64,000 nt of DNA from Serratia marcescens (GTDB lineage Bacteria > Pseudomonadota > Gammaproteobacteria > Enterobacterales > Enterobacteriaceae). The notes beneath the pieces are model-generated. The model worked only from the letters and a program-made list of their open reading frames with translations. It searched no databases and was not told the origin of the DNA. The DNA lies in contig NZ_MJAO01000019.1 in the NCBI RefSeq assembly GCF_001902635.1, positions 1 to 64,000 of the forward strand, given 5' to 3'. The translations under genes were made by a program, and so were the position numbers. How positions within the stretch are numbered: position 1 is the stretch's first letter; each line of letters begins with the position of its first letter. Positions 17,794 through 27,900 of this stretch are shown here, piece after piece.

Positions 17794-18126
17794 ATGAGCG
17801 CATTTATGTATTTGACGATGGCGATAGTCGCGGAAGTGATCGCCACCACCATGTTGAAAGCCTCCGAGGGCTTTACCCGCCTGTGGCCGTCGCTGCTGGT
17901 GGTGCTGGGCTACGGCGTGGCATTTTGGGGGCTGTCGATGGTGGTCAAGAGCATGCCGCTGGGCATCGTCTATGCGATCTGGTCAGGCATGGGGATCGTG
18001 CTGGTGTCGGTCGCCGCGGTATTCGTTTATCAGCAAAAATTGGATTGGCCGGCGATCGTCGGCATGGGATTAATTATTGCCGGTGTGCTGGTGATTAATT
18101 TACTGTCGAAAGCCTCGGTGCATTGA
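17794..18126 (+). CDS. SMR-family multidrug efflux transporter (EmrE/SsmE type)
   Basis: This 110-residue protein has four membrane helices and the essential Glu14 in TM1 (YLTMAIVAEVIATTMLK). The TM3 packing motif (GIVYAIWSGMGIVLVS) is intact. It works as an antiparallel dimer exchanging protons for lipophilic cations. S. marcescens has a described SMR pump named SsmE, and this could be it, but I cannot confirm that from memory. It is divergent from nifJ. Confidence 0.92.
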   Translation: MSAFMYLTMAIVAEVIATTMLKASEGFTRLWPSLLVVLGYGVAFWGLSMVVKSMPLGIVYAIWSGMGIVLVSVAAVFVYQQKLDWPAIVGMGLIIAGVLVINLLSKASVH

Positions 18127-18624
18127 GTGTTATTTTAATGTGAAAAAAGGCCGGCGTGACAGCAAGTCGCGCCGGTTGAAGAATTCAGCCATCATTCACT
18201 GAAAATAGTGGAATGCTAATTACTTAGCGCCGCCAGCATAGACGCAAATATCCTCCTCTCCGGTAGCAAAAAATGCGCCGTCTCACTGAAAGCACGCGAA
18301 GATAATTAATCCCGATATTGCGGGAGAAACCTCCTCGTCGGCAGCAGTGACGTTATCACTTTCTGCGTGCGGCCGACGCCTGTAGCGGGTGGCAGCGTCA
18401 CGTTTGGCGCCTTGCGGCGAAGCGGAAATAGCCTGCAATAAAAATAAATGTTCATCCGGTGCAAAAAAACACCCAATAATGGCCGGAATATATTTTCATT
18501 ATTTATATATCGAGCTAGATTAAACAGGTTTGCATCAAAGATAGCGAAACGTGTCCGCCGAGTGACGCGCACTATCAGCAATGGCGATTTTACACAGCGC
18601 AGTTCCAGGTTCAGGAGTGGGATA
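18127..18624. other. Intergenic region before ydbJ
   Basis: About 500 bases show no convincing gene. A frame open from 18448 runs in phase into ydbJ but lacks a ribosome-binding site and signal sequence. I looked for MicC, which lies near this locus in E. coli, and saw no match. Confidence 0.5.
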
Positions 18625-18879
18625 ATGACGACATCAAAATGGCTGCTTGCCAGCGCCGTGCTGCTTTTAGCCGCCTGCAGCAGCAATAACGAAGAGCCAG
18701 TACAGCAGGGCAACAGTGCCAGAATCAATACGTTGCAGACCAGCGCCGGTTGCGCGGCGGTCGGCGGCGTCACCACCATCGCGCACAATTTGAACGGCGA
18801 AGCGTTGCGTATGTGCCAAATGCCGAACGGCAAGCAGTGTGAGGAGCGCTCGCTGGGCCTGGGCAGCTGCGCCGGATAA
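18625..18879 (+). CDS. ydbJ: DUF333 lipoprotein YdbJ
   Basis: This 84-residue protein begins MTTSKWLLASAVLLLAACSS, a lipoprotein signal with lipobox LAAC. The DUF333 part covers about 40-84 with paired cysteines and CQMPNGKQCEE. I chose the ATG at 18625 because of this signal peptide and the CAGGAG site before it. In E. coli ydbJ lies next to hslJ; here the two are convergent. The function is unknown. Confidence 0.85.
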   Translation: MTTSKWLLASAVLLLAACSSNNEEPVQQGNSARINTLQTSAGCAAVGGVTTIAHNLNGEALRMCQMPNGKQCEERSLGLGSCAG

Positions 18880-18908
18880 GCATAGGGCGCCAGGCCGGGC
18901 GCGCAGGA

Positions 18909-19337
18909 TCAGTACACCCAATCGCGCAGGGTATAGACCAGCGTGTGGCCGCTGCCGCTCAGCGTCAACTGCTGCGCGCTGAGCGTTACTTTGGCGCCGT
19001 TTTCCAGTACGGTGCCGATCACCCGATCCCATTGATTTCGCTGATCGTCAGGACACAGCTTGCGCGTCATGGCCAACGGCTTCACCGTCAGCACGCCGTC
19101 GTCTAATTGCCCCTGGCCGAAGAAGCGGTTGCACATGGCGCCGGACACATGCAGGTGTTCGCCGAACTCCAGATTGAGCAAGCCGCCGCCCGGCGGCAGC
19201 TTGGCCGCTTCGCCATCCACGCTTTGCAACACGAAATTGTGATGCAACAAATCGTTTGGCGCGACGGTGGTGTGTTGCATCATGCTGCACCCCGTTAAGG
19301 CCAGCGCCGCCAGGGCGGTCGCCGCAGTTTTTCTCAT
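18909..19337 (-). CDS. hslJ: Heat-shock lipoprotein HslJ (META domain)
   Basis: This 142-residue protein has a lipoprotein signal (LAALALTGCSMM) and a META/HslJ domain with HHNFVLQSVDGEA, GAMCNRFFGQ and LAMTRKLCPDD, the two cysteines being typical. E. coli HslJ is an outer-membrane protein linked to novobiocin resistance. The frame opens 16 codons earlier; the ATG at 19337 starts the signal peptide. It lies downstream of ldhA on the same strand, with a terminator between. Confidence 0.9.
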   Translation of the reverse strand: MRKTAATALAALALTGCSMMQHTTVAPNDLLHHNFVLQSVDGEAAKLPPGGGLLNLEFGEHLHVSGAMCNRFFGQGQLDDGVLTVKPLAMTRKLCPDDQRNQWDRVIGTVLENGAKVTLSAQQLTLSGSGHTLVYTLRDWVY

Positions 19338-19352
19338 CGCCTTTCCCTTAAT

Positions 19353-19377
19353 AAAAAGGGCGCCACACGGGCGCCCT
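19353..19377 (-). terminator. ldhA terminator
   Basis: Read on the minus strand, stem AGGGCGCC/GGCGCCCT is followed by TTTTTAT. It lies 11 bases after the ldhA stop. Confidence 0.8.
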
Positions 19378-19387
19378 GACGTCATGC

Positions 19388-20380
19388 TCAGGCGTTCAAC
19401 TGGTTAGGGCAGGCTTCGCCGCGATCCAACTGGCTGATGTTCTGCAGCGTGGTTTGCGAAATGCTGGTCAGCGCTTCTTCGGTCAGGAAAGCCTGATGGC
19501 CGGTGAACAGCACGTTGTGGCAGGCCGACAGGCGACGGAATACGTCATCCTGGATCACGTCGTTAGACTTGTCTTCGAAGAACAAGTCACGCTCGTTCTC
19601 GTAGACGTCCATCCCCAGCGCGCCGATTTTCTGCTGCTTCAGCGCATCGATGGCGGCGGTGGAGTCGATCAGCGCGCCGCGGCTGGTGTTGATCACCATC
19701 ACGCCGTTTTTCATCATCGCGAAGGCGTCGGCATTCAGCAGATGGTGGTTTTCCGCCGTCAGCGGGCAGTGCAGGGTGATCACGTCGGATTGCGCGTACA
19801 GCGTTTTCAGATCGACATATTCCGCGCCCAGTTCCAGCGCCTGTTCGCTCGGGAACGGATCGTAGGCCAGCAGTTTCATGCCGAAGCCTTTCAGAATGCG
19901 CATCGTCGCCACGCCGATTTTACCGGTGCCGATCACGCCGGCGGTGCGGTTGTGCATGTTAAAGCCGATCAGCCCTTCCAGCGAGAAATTGGCGTCGCGG
20001 GTGCGTTGATAGGCACGGTGAATGCGGCGGTTCAGACACATCATCATGCCCACCGCGTGTTCTGCCACCGCCTCCGGCGAATACGCCGGCACGCGTACTA
20101 CCTTGATGCCCAGTTCTTTGGCGGCGTCCAGATCGACGTTGTTGAAACCGGCGCAGCGCAGGGCGAGGATTTCGACCCCCAGCGCCGCCAGTTCTTCGAG
20201 CACTTCACGGCTGCCGTCGTCGTTGACGAAGATACACACCGCCTTGCAACCGGCGGCCGTTTTGGCGGTTTTCTTGCTGAGCAAAAAGTCGAAGAATTCC
20301 AGCTCATAGCCAAACTGCTGATTCACCAGTTCGAGATATTTACGGTCATACTGTTTGGTACTGTATATCGCCAATTTCAT
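19388..20380 (-). CDS. ldhA: Fermentative D-lactate dehydrogenase
   Basis: This 330-residue NAD-dependent enzyme reduces pyruvate to D-lactate during fermentation. The Rossmann motif GTGKIGVATMRIL is at about 152. The catalytic Arg lies in NTSRGALID, Glu in DVYENERDLFF, and His in FTGHQAFLTEEAL. The sequence start MKLAIYSTKQYDRKYLELVN is the family N-terminus. It sits between hslJ and ydbH as in E. coli. Confidence 0.97.
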   Translation of the reverse strand: MKLAIYSTKQYDRKYLELVNQQFGYELEFFDFLLSKKTAKTAAGCKAVCIFVNDDGSREVLEELAALGVEILALRCAGFNNVDLDAAKELGIKVVRVPAYSPEAVAEHAVGMMMCLNRRIHRAYQRTRDANFSLEGLIGFNMHNRTAGVIGTGKIGVATMRILKGFGMKLLAYDPFPSEQALELGAEYVDLKTLYAQSDVITLHCPLTAENHHLLNADAFAMMKNGVMVINTSRGALIDSTAAIDALKQQKIGALGMDVYENERDLFFEDKSNDVIQDDVFRRLSACHNVLFTGHQAFLTEEALTSISQTTLQNISQLDRGEACPNQLNA

Positions 20381-20520
20381 CGTGGTTTCTCCACCGTGAT
20401 TTTGTGATCAATTTAACAGATTTTAGTAAATTCGACAATTGGTTAGCGGTTTCGGATGCGGTGGGATCGCGGCTGTGCGGGCTTGACGCGGTTGAAGGGG
20501 GCGATGGTGATGGCGGGCGG

Positions 20521-20605
20521 CAAAAAAATCCCCACGGGGGTGTGGGGAATGGCTTCTCTAGTACACAGTTAGCTAGCAGCTAAACTTTTATTAGAATGCT
20601 TGCAA
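20521..20605 (-). ncRNA. Candidate small RNA in the ldhA-ydbH gap
   Basis: On the minus strand, stem CCCCAC/GTGGGG with a short C-rich loop is followed by ATTTTTTT, a strong intrinsic terminator ending near 20521. No coding gene lies upstream on that strand within this 455-base gap, so the terminator must end a short transcript. A TTGTCG-N17-TAGTCT promoter-like pair would start it near 20605, giving about 80 nt. The RNA would contain a GCTGCTAGCTAACTG stretch that could fold. I do not recognise it. The start is a guess; the terminator is firm. Confidence 0.45.
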
Positions 20606-20835
20606 GACTATTAATCATCAACGGTAACGACAATAACAAAAGTCTGAAAACTGTCCCATTCATGTGAACTATATGTAACGAAAATCTACAATCCCGTGCG
20701 CGTTTGCGCCAAAAAGGTGCAAATGGCGCCGGTAACGGCTCTCAGCTTCACCCTATGTCAATTTCGTGCCATCATTATTGTCAATTCAGGCATAGACTTA
20801 ATGAATGCCTAACTCAGGAACGAAGCAATCATTTA

Positions 20836-23448
20836 ATGACCAGGCGATTGAAAGTATTCATAGGGACTGTGGCGGGCTGCGCGATCCTGGCGTTGGCGCT
20901 GTGGCAAACCTTGCCGCGCTGGCTGCCGGGCGTGTTATCGCATTGGTTGCCGGCGGGGAGCCGGCTGGAATTGCAGGGCAAATTGCACTGGCGCCAGGGT
21001 GGCCTGGCGCTGGCGGGGGCGCGTTTCAGCGCGCAAGATTGCCTGCTGGCCAACGTCGGGCCGACGCGGCTGGCCTATCGGCAGGGCCGTTGGCAGCTGT
21101 CGAGCGATAAGGTCAGCGTCGATAGCGCCTGTTTGTCAAAACTGCCGGCCAGCGACGCCAACAGTGCGCCGCTGGCGCTTGACCAATTGCAGCGGCAGTT
21201 GCCGCCGCTGGATCTCACCATTAACGATCTGACGCTCATTCCCTGGCAGCGCTATGCCGGCAAGCTGCAGCTTTCCTCCGGCCATGACGGGCAACGCCTG
21301 CATTATCAGGGGCCGAATCTCAGCGCGGAGGCGCAGCTGGATGAAAAACAGCAGCTGACGTTGCAAAGTCTGACCGTCGTCCCGCCCAATAGCACACAAC
21401 CGCTGCACCTCGCCGGCAAGATAACCATTCCGCTGGATCTGACCAGCCTGCCGACGCAGGGGGCGTTGCAGGGGGAAATGCAGACGGCCTATCTGGAAAA
21501 ACCGGTGTTGCTGGACATGCGCTGGCAACAGCAGCAGGGCGTGTTGACGGTGAGCGAAAAAGGTGACGATCGTCCGCTGGCGGTGTTGCCGTGGGAAGTC
21601 ACGCCGCAGCGGGTCAGCATCAAGCAGGGCGAGTGGCGTTGGCCGTATAGTGGGCAGCCGTTGAACGGCGGCCTGAGCATCGCGCTGCACGATTGGAGCA
21701 CAGGGTTGGATGAAACGGAGATCAGCGCGCGGCTGAACGTGATCACCGCCGGCCACAATGGCAAGGGCAATGCGGTGCTCACCCTCGGGCCGGGCAAAGT
21801 GGGTTTGACCGACAGCGATCTGCGTTTCCAGCTGACCGGCCAGGCCAATCTGGCCGACTTCTCGGCCACTGCGTCGATTCCGGGTGTGATCGGCGGCAGC
21901 ATTCTCAATCCGACGCTGATCTTGCAATCGGGATCGTTGCTGCGCCTGTGGGGCCAGGTGGCGCCGGAAATGAAACTGGAAGAGGTGCGTTTACCGCTGG
22001 CGGGTGTGAAGGTGACCGCCGCCGGCATCACTGGCCGCCTGCAGGCGATTCTGAGCGCCAGCGACAGCTACTGGGGGCGTTTCAAACTGCATCTGGACGG
22101 CCAGGCGCAGGATTTCTGGCCGGACAAGGGCGATTGGCAGTGGCGCTACTGGGGCAATGGCCGGTTGCCGCCGCTGCAGGCCGCCTGGGACGTCACCGGC
22201 AGCGGCAGCTGGCGAGACCGCGATCTGGTGCTCGACAAACTCTCCACCGGCTTCGACAAATTGAAGTACGGCCTGGTGACGGTCGCCGCACCGCGGCTGA
22301 GCCTCAACCAGCCGCTGCGCTGGCAGCGTGATGAGCAGCGCCCGCAGTTCAACGGCGAGCTGCAGCTGGCGGCGGATAAAGTCAGCTTCAGCGACGGTGG
22401 CCATCTGCCGGCGCCGGTGCTGGCGCTGCAATTAAACGGCAGTTCGCCGGACAGTTTCCAACTGCAGGGCAAGCTGCAGGCACAGCAGATTGGGCCGATC
22501 GCGCTGCGCGGCCGTTGGGACGGCGAACGCCTGCGTGGTGAAGGCTGGTGGCCGAAACAATCGCTGAAAGTCTTCCAACCGCTGTTGGCGCCGGATCTCA
22601 ATATCACGTTGCGCGACGGTGAGTTTTACGCGCAGTCGGCGTTTTCCGCCGCCCGCGAGCAGGGTTTTGAAGCCGGCGGTCACTGGGTGGTGAAAAACGG
22701 TGGCATGTGGCTGAAAGACGGAGAAATGAGCGGCCTGGATTTCATCTTGTCGTACCGGTTTAAGCAGCATCAGTGGCAGCTGGGTGCCAAGCAGCCGGTG
22801 TCGCTGCGCATCAAGTCTTTCACCAACCTGTTCGAGATGCAGAACATCACCGCCGATTTGCAGGGCACCTATCCTTATAGTGAGGAGCAGCCGCTGACGT
22901 TGAGCAACGTCGGCGTGGATATGCTCAACGGGCATATCAGCCTGTCGGCGCTGCGTTTGCCGCAGCATGACGCCGCGGTATTGAAGTTGGACAAGATCGA
23001 TCTCAGTGCGTTGTTCACCGCCCTGAAACCGAAGCAGTTAGCCATGTCCGGCCGGGTAGACGGCGAACTGCCGCTGTTCCTGAACCACCCGAAATGGTTG
23101 GTGCAAAACGGTTGGATCGCCAATGCCGGCACCCTGACGCTGCGGCTGGACAAAGACATGGCCGACGCCATCGGCGGCAACAATCTGGCGACCGGCGCGG
23201 CGATCGACTGGCTGCGCTATATGGAAATCAACCGATCGCACGCCCGGGTCGATCTCGACAACCTGGGCGAGCTGACGCTGAGCGCACGCATCGACGGCAT
23301 CAACCCGCAGAAGAACGCCAAGCGCGAGGTGATCCTGAACTATCGCCATCAGGAAAACGTGTTTCAGCTGTGGCGCAGTTTGCGCTTCGGCGACAATTTA
23401 CAGGAGTGGCTGGAGCAGGCCCTCTCACAACCTGGGGAACAACAATGA
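20836..23448 (+). CDS. ydbH: YdbH, AsmA-like intermembrane lipid-transport protein
   Basis: This 870-residue protein (E. coli about 879) has one N-terminal membrane anchor (VFIGTVAGCAILALALW) and a long periplasmic beta-rich body ending with DUF3971/YdbH-type sequence (MEINRSHARVDLDNLGELTLSA). With YhdP and TamB it is one of three partly redundant AsmA-like proteins that move phospholipids to the outer membrane. The open frame starts 44 codons earlier; the ATG at 20836 gives the anchor start and has AGGAA upstream. It overlaps ynbE by four bases. Confidence 0.93.
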   Translation: MTRRLKVFIGTVAGCAILALALWQTLPRWLPGVLSHWLPAGSRLELQGKLHWRQGGLALAGARFSAQDCLLANVGPTRLAYRQGRWQLSSDKVSVDSACLSKLPASDANSAPLALDQLQRQLPPLDLTINDLTLIPWQRYAGKLQLSSGHDGQRLHYQGPNLSAEAQLDEKQQLTLQSLTVVPPNSTQPLHLAGKITIPLDLTSLPTQGALQGEMQTAYLEKPVLLDMRWQQQQGVLTVSEKGDDRPLAVLPWEVTPQRVSIKQGEWRWPYSGQPLNGGLSIALHDWSTGLDETEISARLNVITAGHNGKGNAVLTLGPGKVGLTDSDLRFQLTGQANLADFSATASIPGVIGGSILNPTLILQSGSLLRLWGQVAPEMKLEEVRLPLAGVKVTAAGITGRLQAILSASDSYWGRFKLHLDGQAQDFWPDKGDWQWRYWGNGRLPPLQAAWDVTGSGSWRDRDLVLDKLSTGFDKLKYGLVTVAAPRLSLNQPLRWQRDEQRPQFNGELQLAADKVSFSDGGHLPAPVLALQLNGSSPDSFQLQGKLQAQQIGPIALRGRWDGERLRGEGWWPKQSLKVFQPLLAPDLNITLRDGEFYAQSAFSAAREQGFEAGGHWVVKNGGMWLKDGEMSGLDFILSYRFKQHQWQLGAKQPVSLRIKSFTNLFEMQNITADLQGTYPYSEEQPLTLSNVGVDMLNGHISLSALRLPQHDAAVLKLDKIDLSALFTALKPKQLAMSGRVDGELPLFLNHPKWLVQNGWIANAGTLTLRLDKDMADAIGGNNLATGAAIDWLRYMEINRSHARVDLDNLGELTLSARIDGINPQKNAKREVILNYRHQENVFQLWRSLRFGDNLQEWLEQALSQPGEQQ

Positions 23449-23642
23449 AAATCATGAGTGTGTCGGCGCTGGCAGCGGTGCTGTGCGCTTCGCTGCTGAG
23501 CGGTTGTGTGCCGCGCATCGAGGTGGCGACGCCGAAGGAGCCGATTACCATCAATATGAACGTCAAGATCGAGCATGAAATTCATATCAAGGTGGATAAG
23601 GACGTCGAAAACCTGCTGAAAACCCAAAGCGGTCTGTTCTAG
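23445..23642 (+). CDS. ynbE: YnbE outer-membrane lipoprotein
   Basis: This 65-residue lipoprotein has the signal LCASLLSGC with lipobox LSGC. The mature part has a short beta strand (EPITINMNVKIEHEIHIKVD). In E. coli YnbE multimers stack on the C-terminal end of YdbH to complete the bridge between membranes. Its start overlaps the ydbH stop (ATGA), showing translational coupling. Confidence 0.95.
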   Translation: MKIMSVSALAAVLCASLLSGCVPRIEVATPKEPITINMNVKIEHEIHIKVDKDVENLLKTQSGLF

Positions 23643-23650
23643 GAGCCGGC

Positions 23651-23974
23651 ATGAAGAAACGTTATTTGTGGCTGACTGCCGCCACCTGGCTGTTCAGCGG
23701 CTTGGCGATGGCATTGACGCTGGATGAAGCGAAACAGCAAGGGCGGGTGGGCGAAACGCTGAGCGGCTATATTGCGCCGGTGCAGCAGGATGCGGAAACG
23801 CTGGCGCTGGTGAAACGCATCAACGCCGGCCGCGCCGAGAAGTATCAGGAAGTGGCGGATGGCAACCATATCGCCGTCGACGAAGTGGCGCGCATGGCCG
23901 GGCAGAAGCTGGTGACGCGCGCGCAGAGCGGCGAGTATGTGCGCGGCATCAACGGCCAGTGGCTGAAGAAATAA
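23651..23974 (+). CDS. ydbL: YdbL periplasmic chaperone-like protein (DUF1318)
   Basis: This 107-residue protein has a Sec signal peptide (LTAATWLFSGLAMA) and a DUF1318 domain from LTLDEAKQQGRVGE to NGQWLKK. In E. coli YdbL assists correct YdbH-YnbE assembly. It begins 8 bases after ynbE with a GGAG site, forming a three-gene operon. Confidence 0.94.
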   Translation: MKKRYLWLTAATWLFSGLAMALTLDEAKQQGRVGETLSGYIAPVQQDAETLALVKRINAGRAEKYQEVADGNHIAVDEVARMAGQKLVTRAQSGEYVRGINGQWLKK

Positions 23975-23997
23975 AAAAAGCGCGCCATCAGGCGCGC
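23973..23997 (-). terminator. Terminator for azoR
   Basis: On the minus strand, GGCGCGCC-type stem (7 bp) with a 4-nt loop is followed by T7. It overlaps the end of ydbL and faces transcription coming from azoR. Confidence 0.7.
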
Positions 23998-24092
23998 CAA
24001 GAGATACGGATAGATGATTATTATGAGGGTAGTGCAGGTTTGACAGGACTGGCAGCGTGTCCGGCAGGGGCATGCCGCCCCTGCGCAGCGTC

Positions 24093-24734
<642 letters not shown>

Positions 24735-24966
24735 TCAGCGTCCCTTGCATGAAGTACATGCTATTCACATTCCCCCAACAGTGATAGCGCAATATTTCGA
24801 GATCTTCGTTCGATTTTATTGAATAACATGCCGACGCTTTACTTGCGGAAGTAGGGGGAAAAAGCCGTTTGTGATAGGCTGTGCGGCTAAAGCAAAAAAA
24901 TCGCTAAAAAAACATTAAACCGTTGCTAAGCCTGGCCTTGGCCGCGATGAAAAAGGAACACCGAAC

Positions 24967-27900
24967 GTGAAATCTCCGCTCGAGGCACTGCCGGCCCAAC
25001 TGGGTGAGCTGATGCTCCGCGATCAACAACGCCTGCGTCGTCGCCTGCAGGGCGCACGAAAAATCAAAAATCCCGATGCCCAGCTGGCGGTCGCCGCCGA
25101 AGTGGAAAGCGACATCGCGGCGGCGCGGCAAAGAGTGCAGGCGCGCGCCGCGTCTTGCCCGCGCATTACCTACCCGGAAAGCCTGCCGGTCAGTCAAAAA
25201 AGACAGGATATTTTAAACGCCGTCCGCGATCACCAGGTGGTGATCGTCGCCGGGGAAACCGGCTCGGGTAAAACCACCCAGTTGCCGAAGATCTGCCTGG
25301 AACTGGGGCGCGGGGTGAAAGGGGTGATCGGTCATACCCAGCCGCGCCGTCTGGCGGCGCGCACCGTCGCCAACCGCATCGCCGACGAGCTGGAAACCCC
25401 GCTCGGCGGCAGCGTCGGCTACAAGGTGCGATTCAACGATCAGGTGGGGGAAAACACCCTGGTCAAGCTGATGACCGACGGTATCTTGCTGGCGGAAATT
25501 CAGCAGGATCGCCTGCTGATGCAGTACGACACGCTGATCATCGATGAGGCGCACGAACGCAGCCTTAACATCGATTTTATTCTCGGCTACCTGCGCGAGC
25601 TGCTGCCGAAACGCCCGGATCTGAAAGTGATCATCACGTCGGCGACCATCGATCCGCAGCGCTTCTCGCGCCACTTCAACAATGCGCCGATCATTGAGGT
25701 TTCCGGGCGCACTTACCCGGTGGAAGTGCGTTACCGCCCGGTGGTCGACGACGGCGACGATACCGATCGCGATCAGCTACAGGCGATTTTCGATGCGGTG
25801 GACGAGCTTGGGCGCGAAGGGCCGGGCGACATCCTGATCTTCATGAGCGGTGAACGTGAGATCCGCGATACCGCCGACGCGTTGAACCGCCTCGACCTGC
25901 CGCATACCGAGGTGTTGCCGCTGTACGCGCGTCTGTCGAACAGCGAGCAGAACCGGGTGTTCCAGTCGCACCACGGCCGCCGCATCGTGCTGGCCACCAA
26001 CGTGGCGGAAACCTCGCTGACGGTGCCGGGCATCAAGTACGTCATCGATCCGGGCACTGCGCGCATCAGCCGCTACAGTTTCCGCACCAAGGTGCAGCGC
26101 CTGCCGATCGAGCCGGTGTCGCAGGCCTCCGCTAACCAGCGTAAAGGGCGCTGTGGCCGCGTGTCGGAAGGGGTGTGCATCCGTCTGTACTCCGAGCAGG
26201 ACTTCCTGTCGCGGCCGGCGTTTACCGATCCGGAAATTCTGCGCACCAACCTGGCGTCGGTCATTTTGCAAATGACCTCGCTGGGGCTGGGCGACATCGC
26301 CGCGTTTCCGTTCGTCGAGGCGCCGGACAAGCGCAACATTCAGGACGGCGTGCGCCTGCTGGAAGAGCTGGGGGCGATCACCACCGCCGACAACGGCCAC
26401 TATCAGCTGACGCCGCAGGGCCGGCAGCTGGCGCAGTTGCCGATCGACCCGCGTCTGGCGCGCATGGTGCTGGAAGCGCAGAAGAGCGGCAGCGTGCGCG
26501 AGGTGATGATCATCACCGCCGCGCTGTCGATTCAGGATCCGCGTGAGCGCCCGATGGACAAGCAGCAGGCCTCGGATGAAAAACACCGTCGCTTCGCCGA
26601 CAAGGACTCGGACTTCCTGGCGTTCGTCAACCTGTGGGACTATCTGCAGGAGCAGCAAAAAGCGAACTCTTCCAGCCAGTTCCGCCGGCTGTGCCGCAAC
26701 GATTTCCTCAACTACCTGCGGGTGCGCGAGTGGCAGGATATCTATACCCAGCTGCGCCAGGTAGTGAAAGAACTGGGGCTGCCGATCAACAGCACGCCTT
26801 CCGACTACCGCAGCGTGCACACCGCGTTGCTGACCGGCTTGCTGTCGCACATCGGCCAGAAAGACGCGGACAAACAGGAATTCACCGGCGCGCGCAACGC
26901 CCGCTTCTCGATCTTCCCCGGCTCCGGCCTGTTCAAGAAGCCGCCGAAGTGGACCATGGTGGCCGAACTGGTGGAAACCAGCCGCCTGTGGGGGCGTATC
27001 GCCGCGCGCATCGAACCGGAATGGATCGAGCCGCTGGCGCAACACCTGGTGAAACACAGCTACAGCGAACCGCACTGGTCGAAGTCGCAGGGGGCGGTGA
27101 TGGCCAGCGAAAAGGTGACGCTGTTTGGGTTGCCGATCGTCGCGGCGCGCCAGGTCAACTACGGCTCCATCGATCCGCTGCTGTGCCGTGAGCTGTTTAT
27201 CCTCCATGCGCTGGTGGAGGGCGATTGGCAGACGCGCCACGCCTTCTTCCGCGACAACCAAAAACTGCGTGCCGAGGTGGAAGAGCTGGAGCACAAATCG
27301 CGCCGCCGCGACATTCTGGTGGACGACGAAACGCTGTTCGGCTTCTACGATCGCCGCATTCCCAACGACGTGGTTTCCGGCCGCCATTTCGACAGCTGGT
27401 GGAAGAACGCCGCCAAACAGCAGCCGGATCTGCTGAACTTCGAAAAAGAGATGCTGATTAAGGACGGCGCCAACAAGATCAGCGCGCTCGACTACCCGAA
27501 CTTCTGGCATCAGGGCAACCTCAAGCTGCGGCTGAGCTACCAGTTCGAACCGGGCACCGACGCCGACGGCGTGACGGTGCACATTCCGCTGCCAATCCTC
27601 AACCAGGTGGAGGAGCAGGGCTTTGAATGGCAGATCCCCGGCATCCGCCGCGAGCTGGTGATTGCACTGATCAAGTCGCTGCCGAAGCCGGTGCGCCGCA
27701 ACTTCGTGCCGGCGCCGAACTACGCCGAAGCGTTCCTCGGCCGCGTCACGGCGCTGGAACTGCCGCTGCTGGATGCGCTGGAGCGTGAACTGCGGCGCAT
27801 GACTGGCGTGACGGTGTCACGTGATGATTGGCAATGGGATCAGGTGCCCGATCACCTGAAAATGACTTTCCGCGTGGTGGGCGAGAAAAACCAGACGCTG

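Noticed and set aside
25777-27582. 601-codon minus-strand frame inside hrpA
   Set aside because: It is antisense to a clearly conserved helicase, is rich in His/Arg/Gln as expected from GC-rich codon shadows, and shows no domain.
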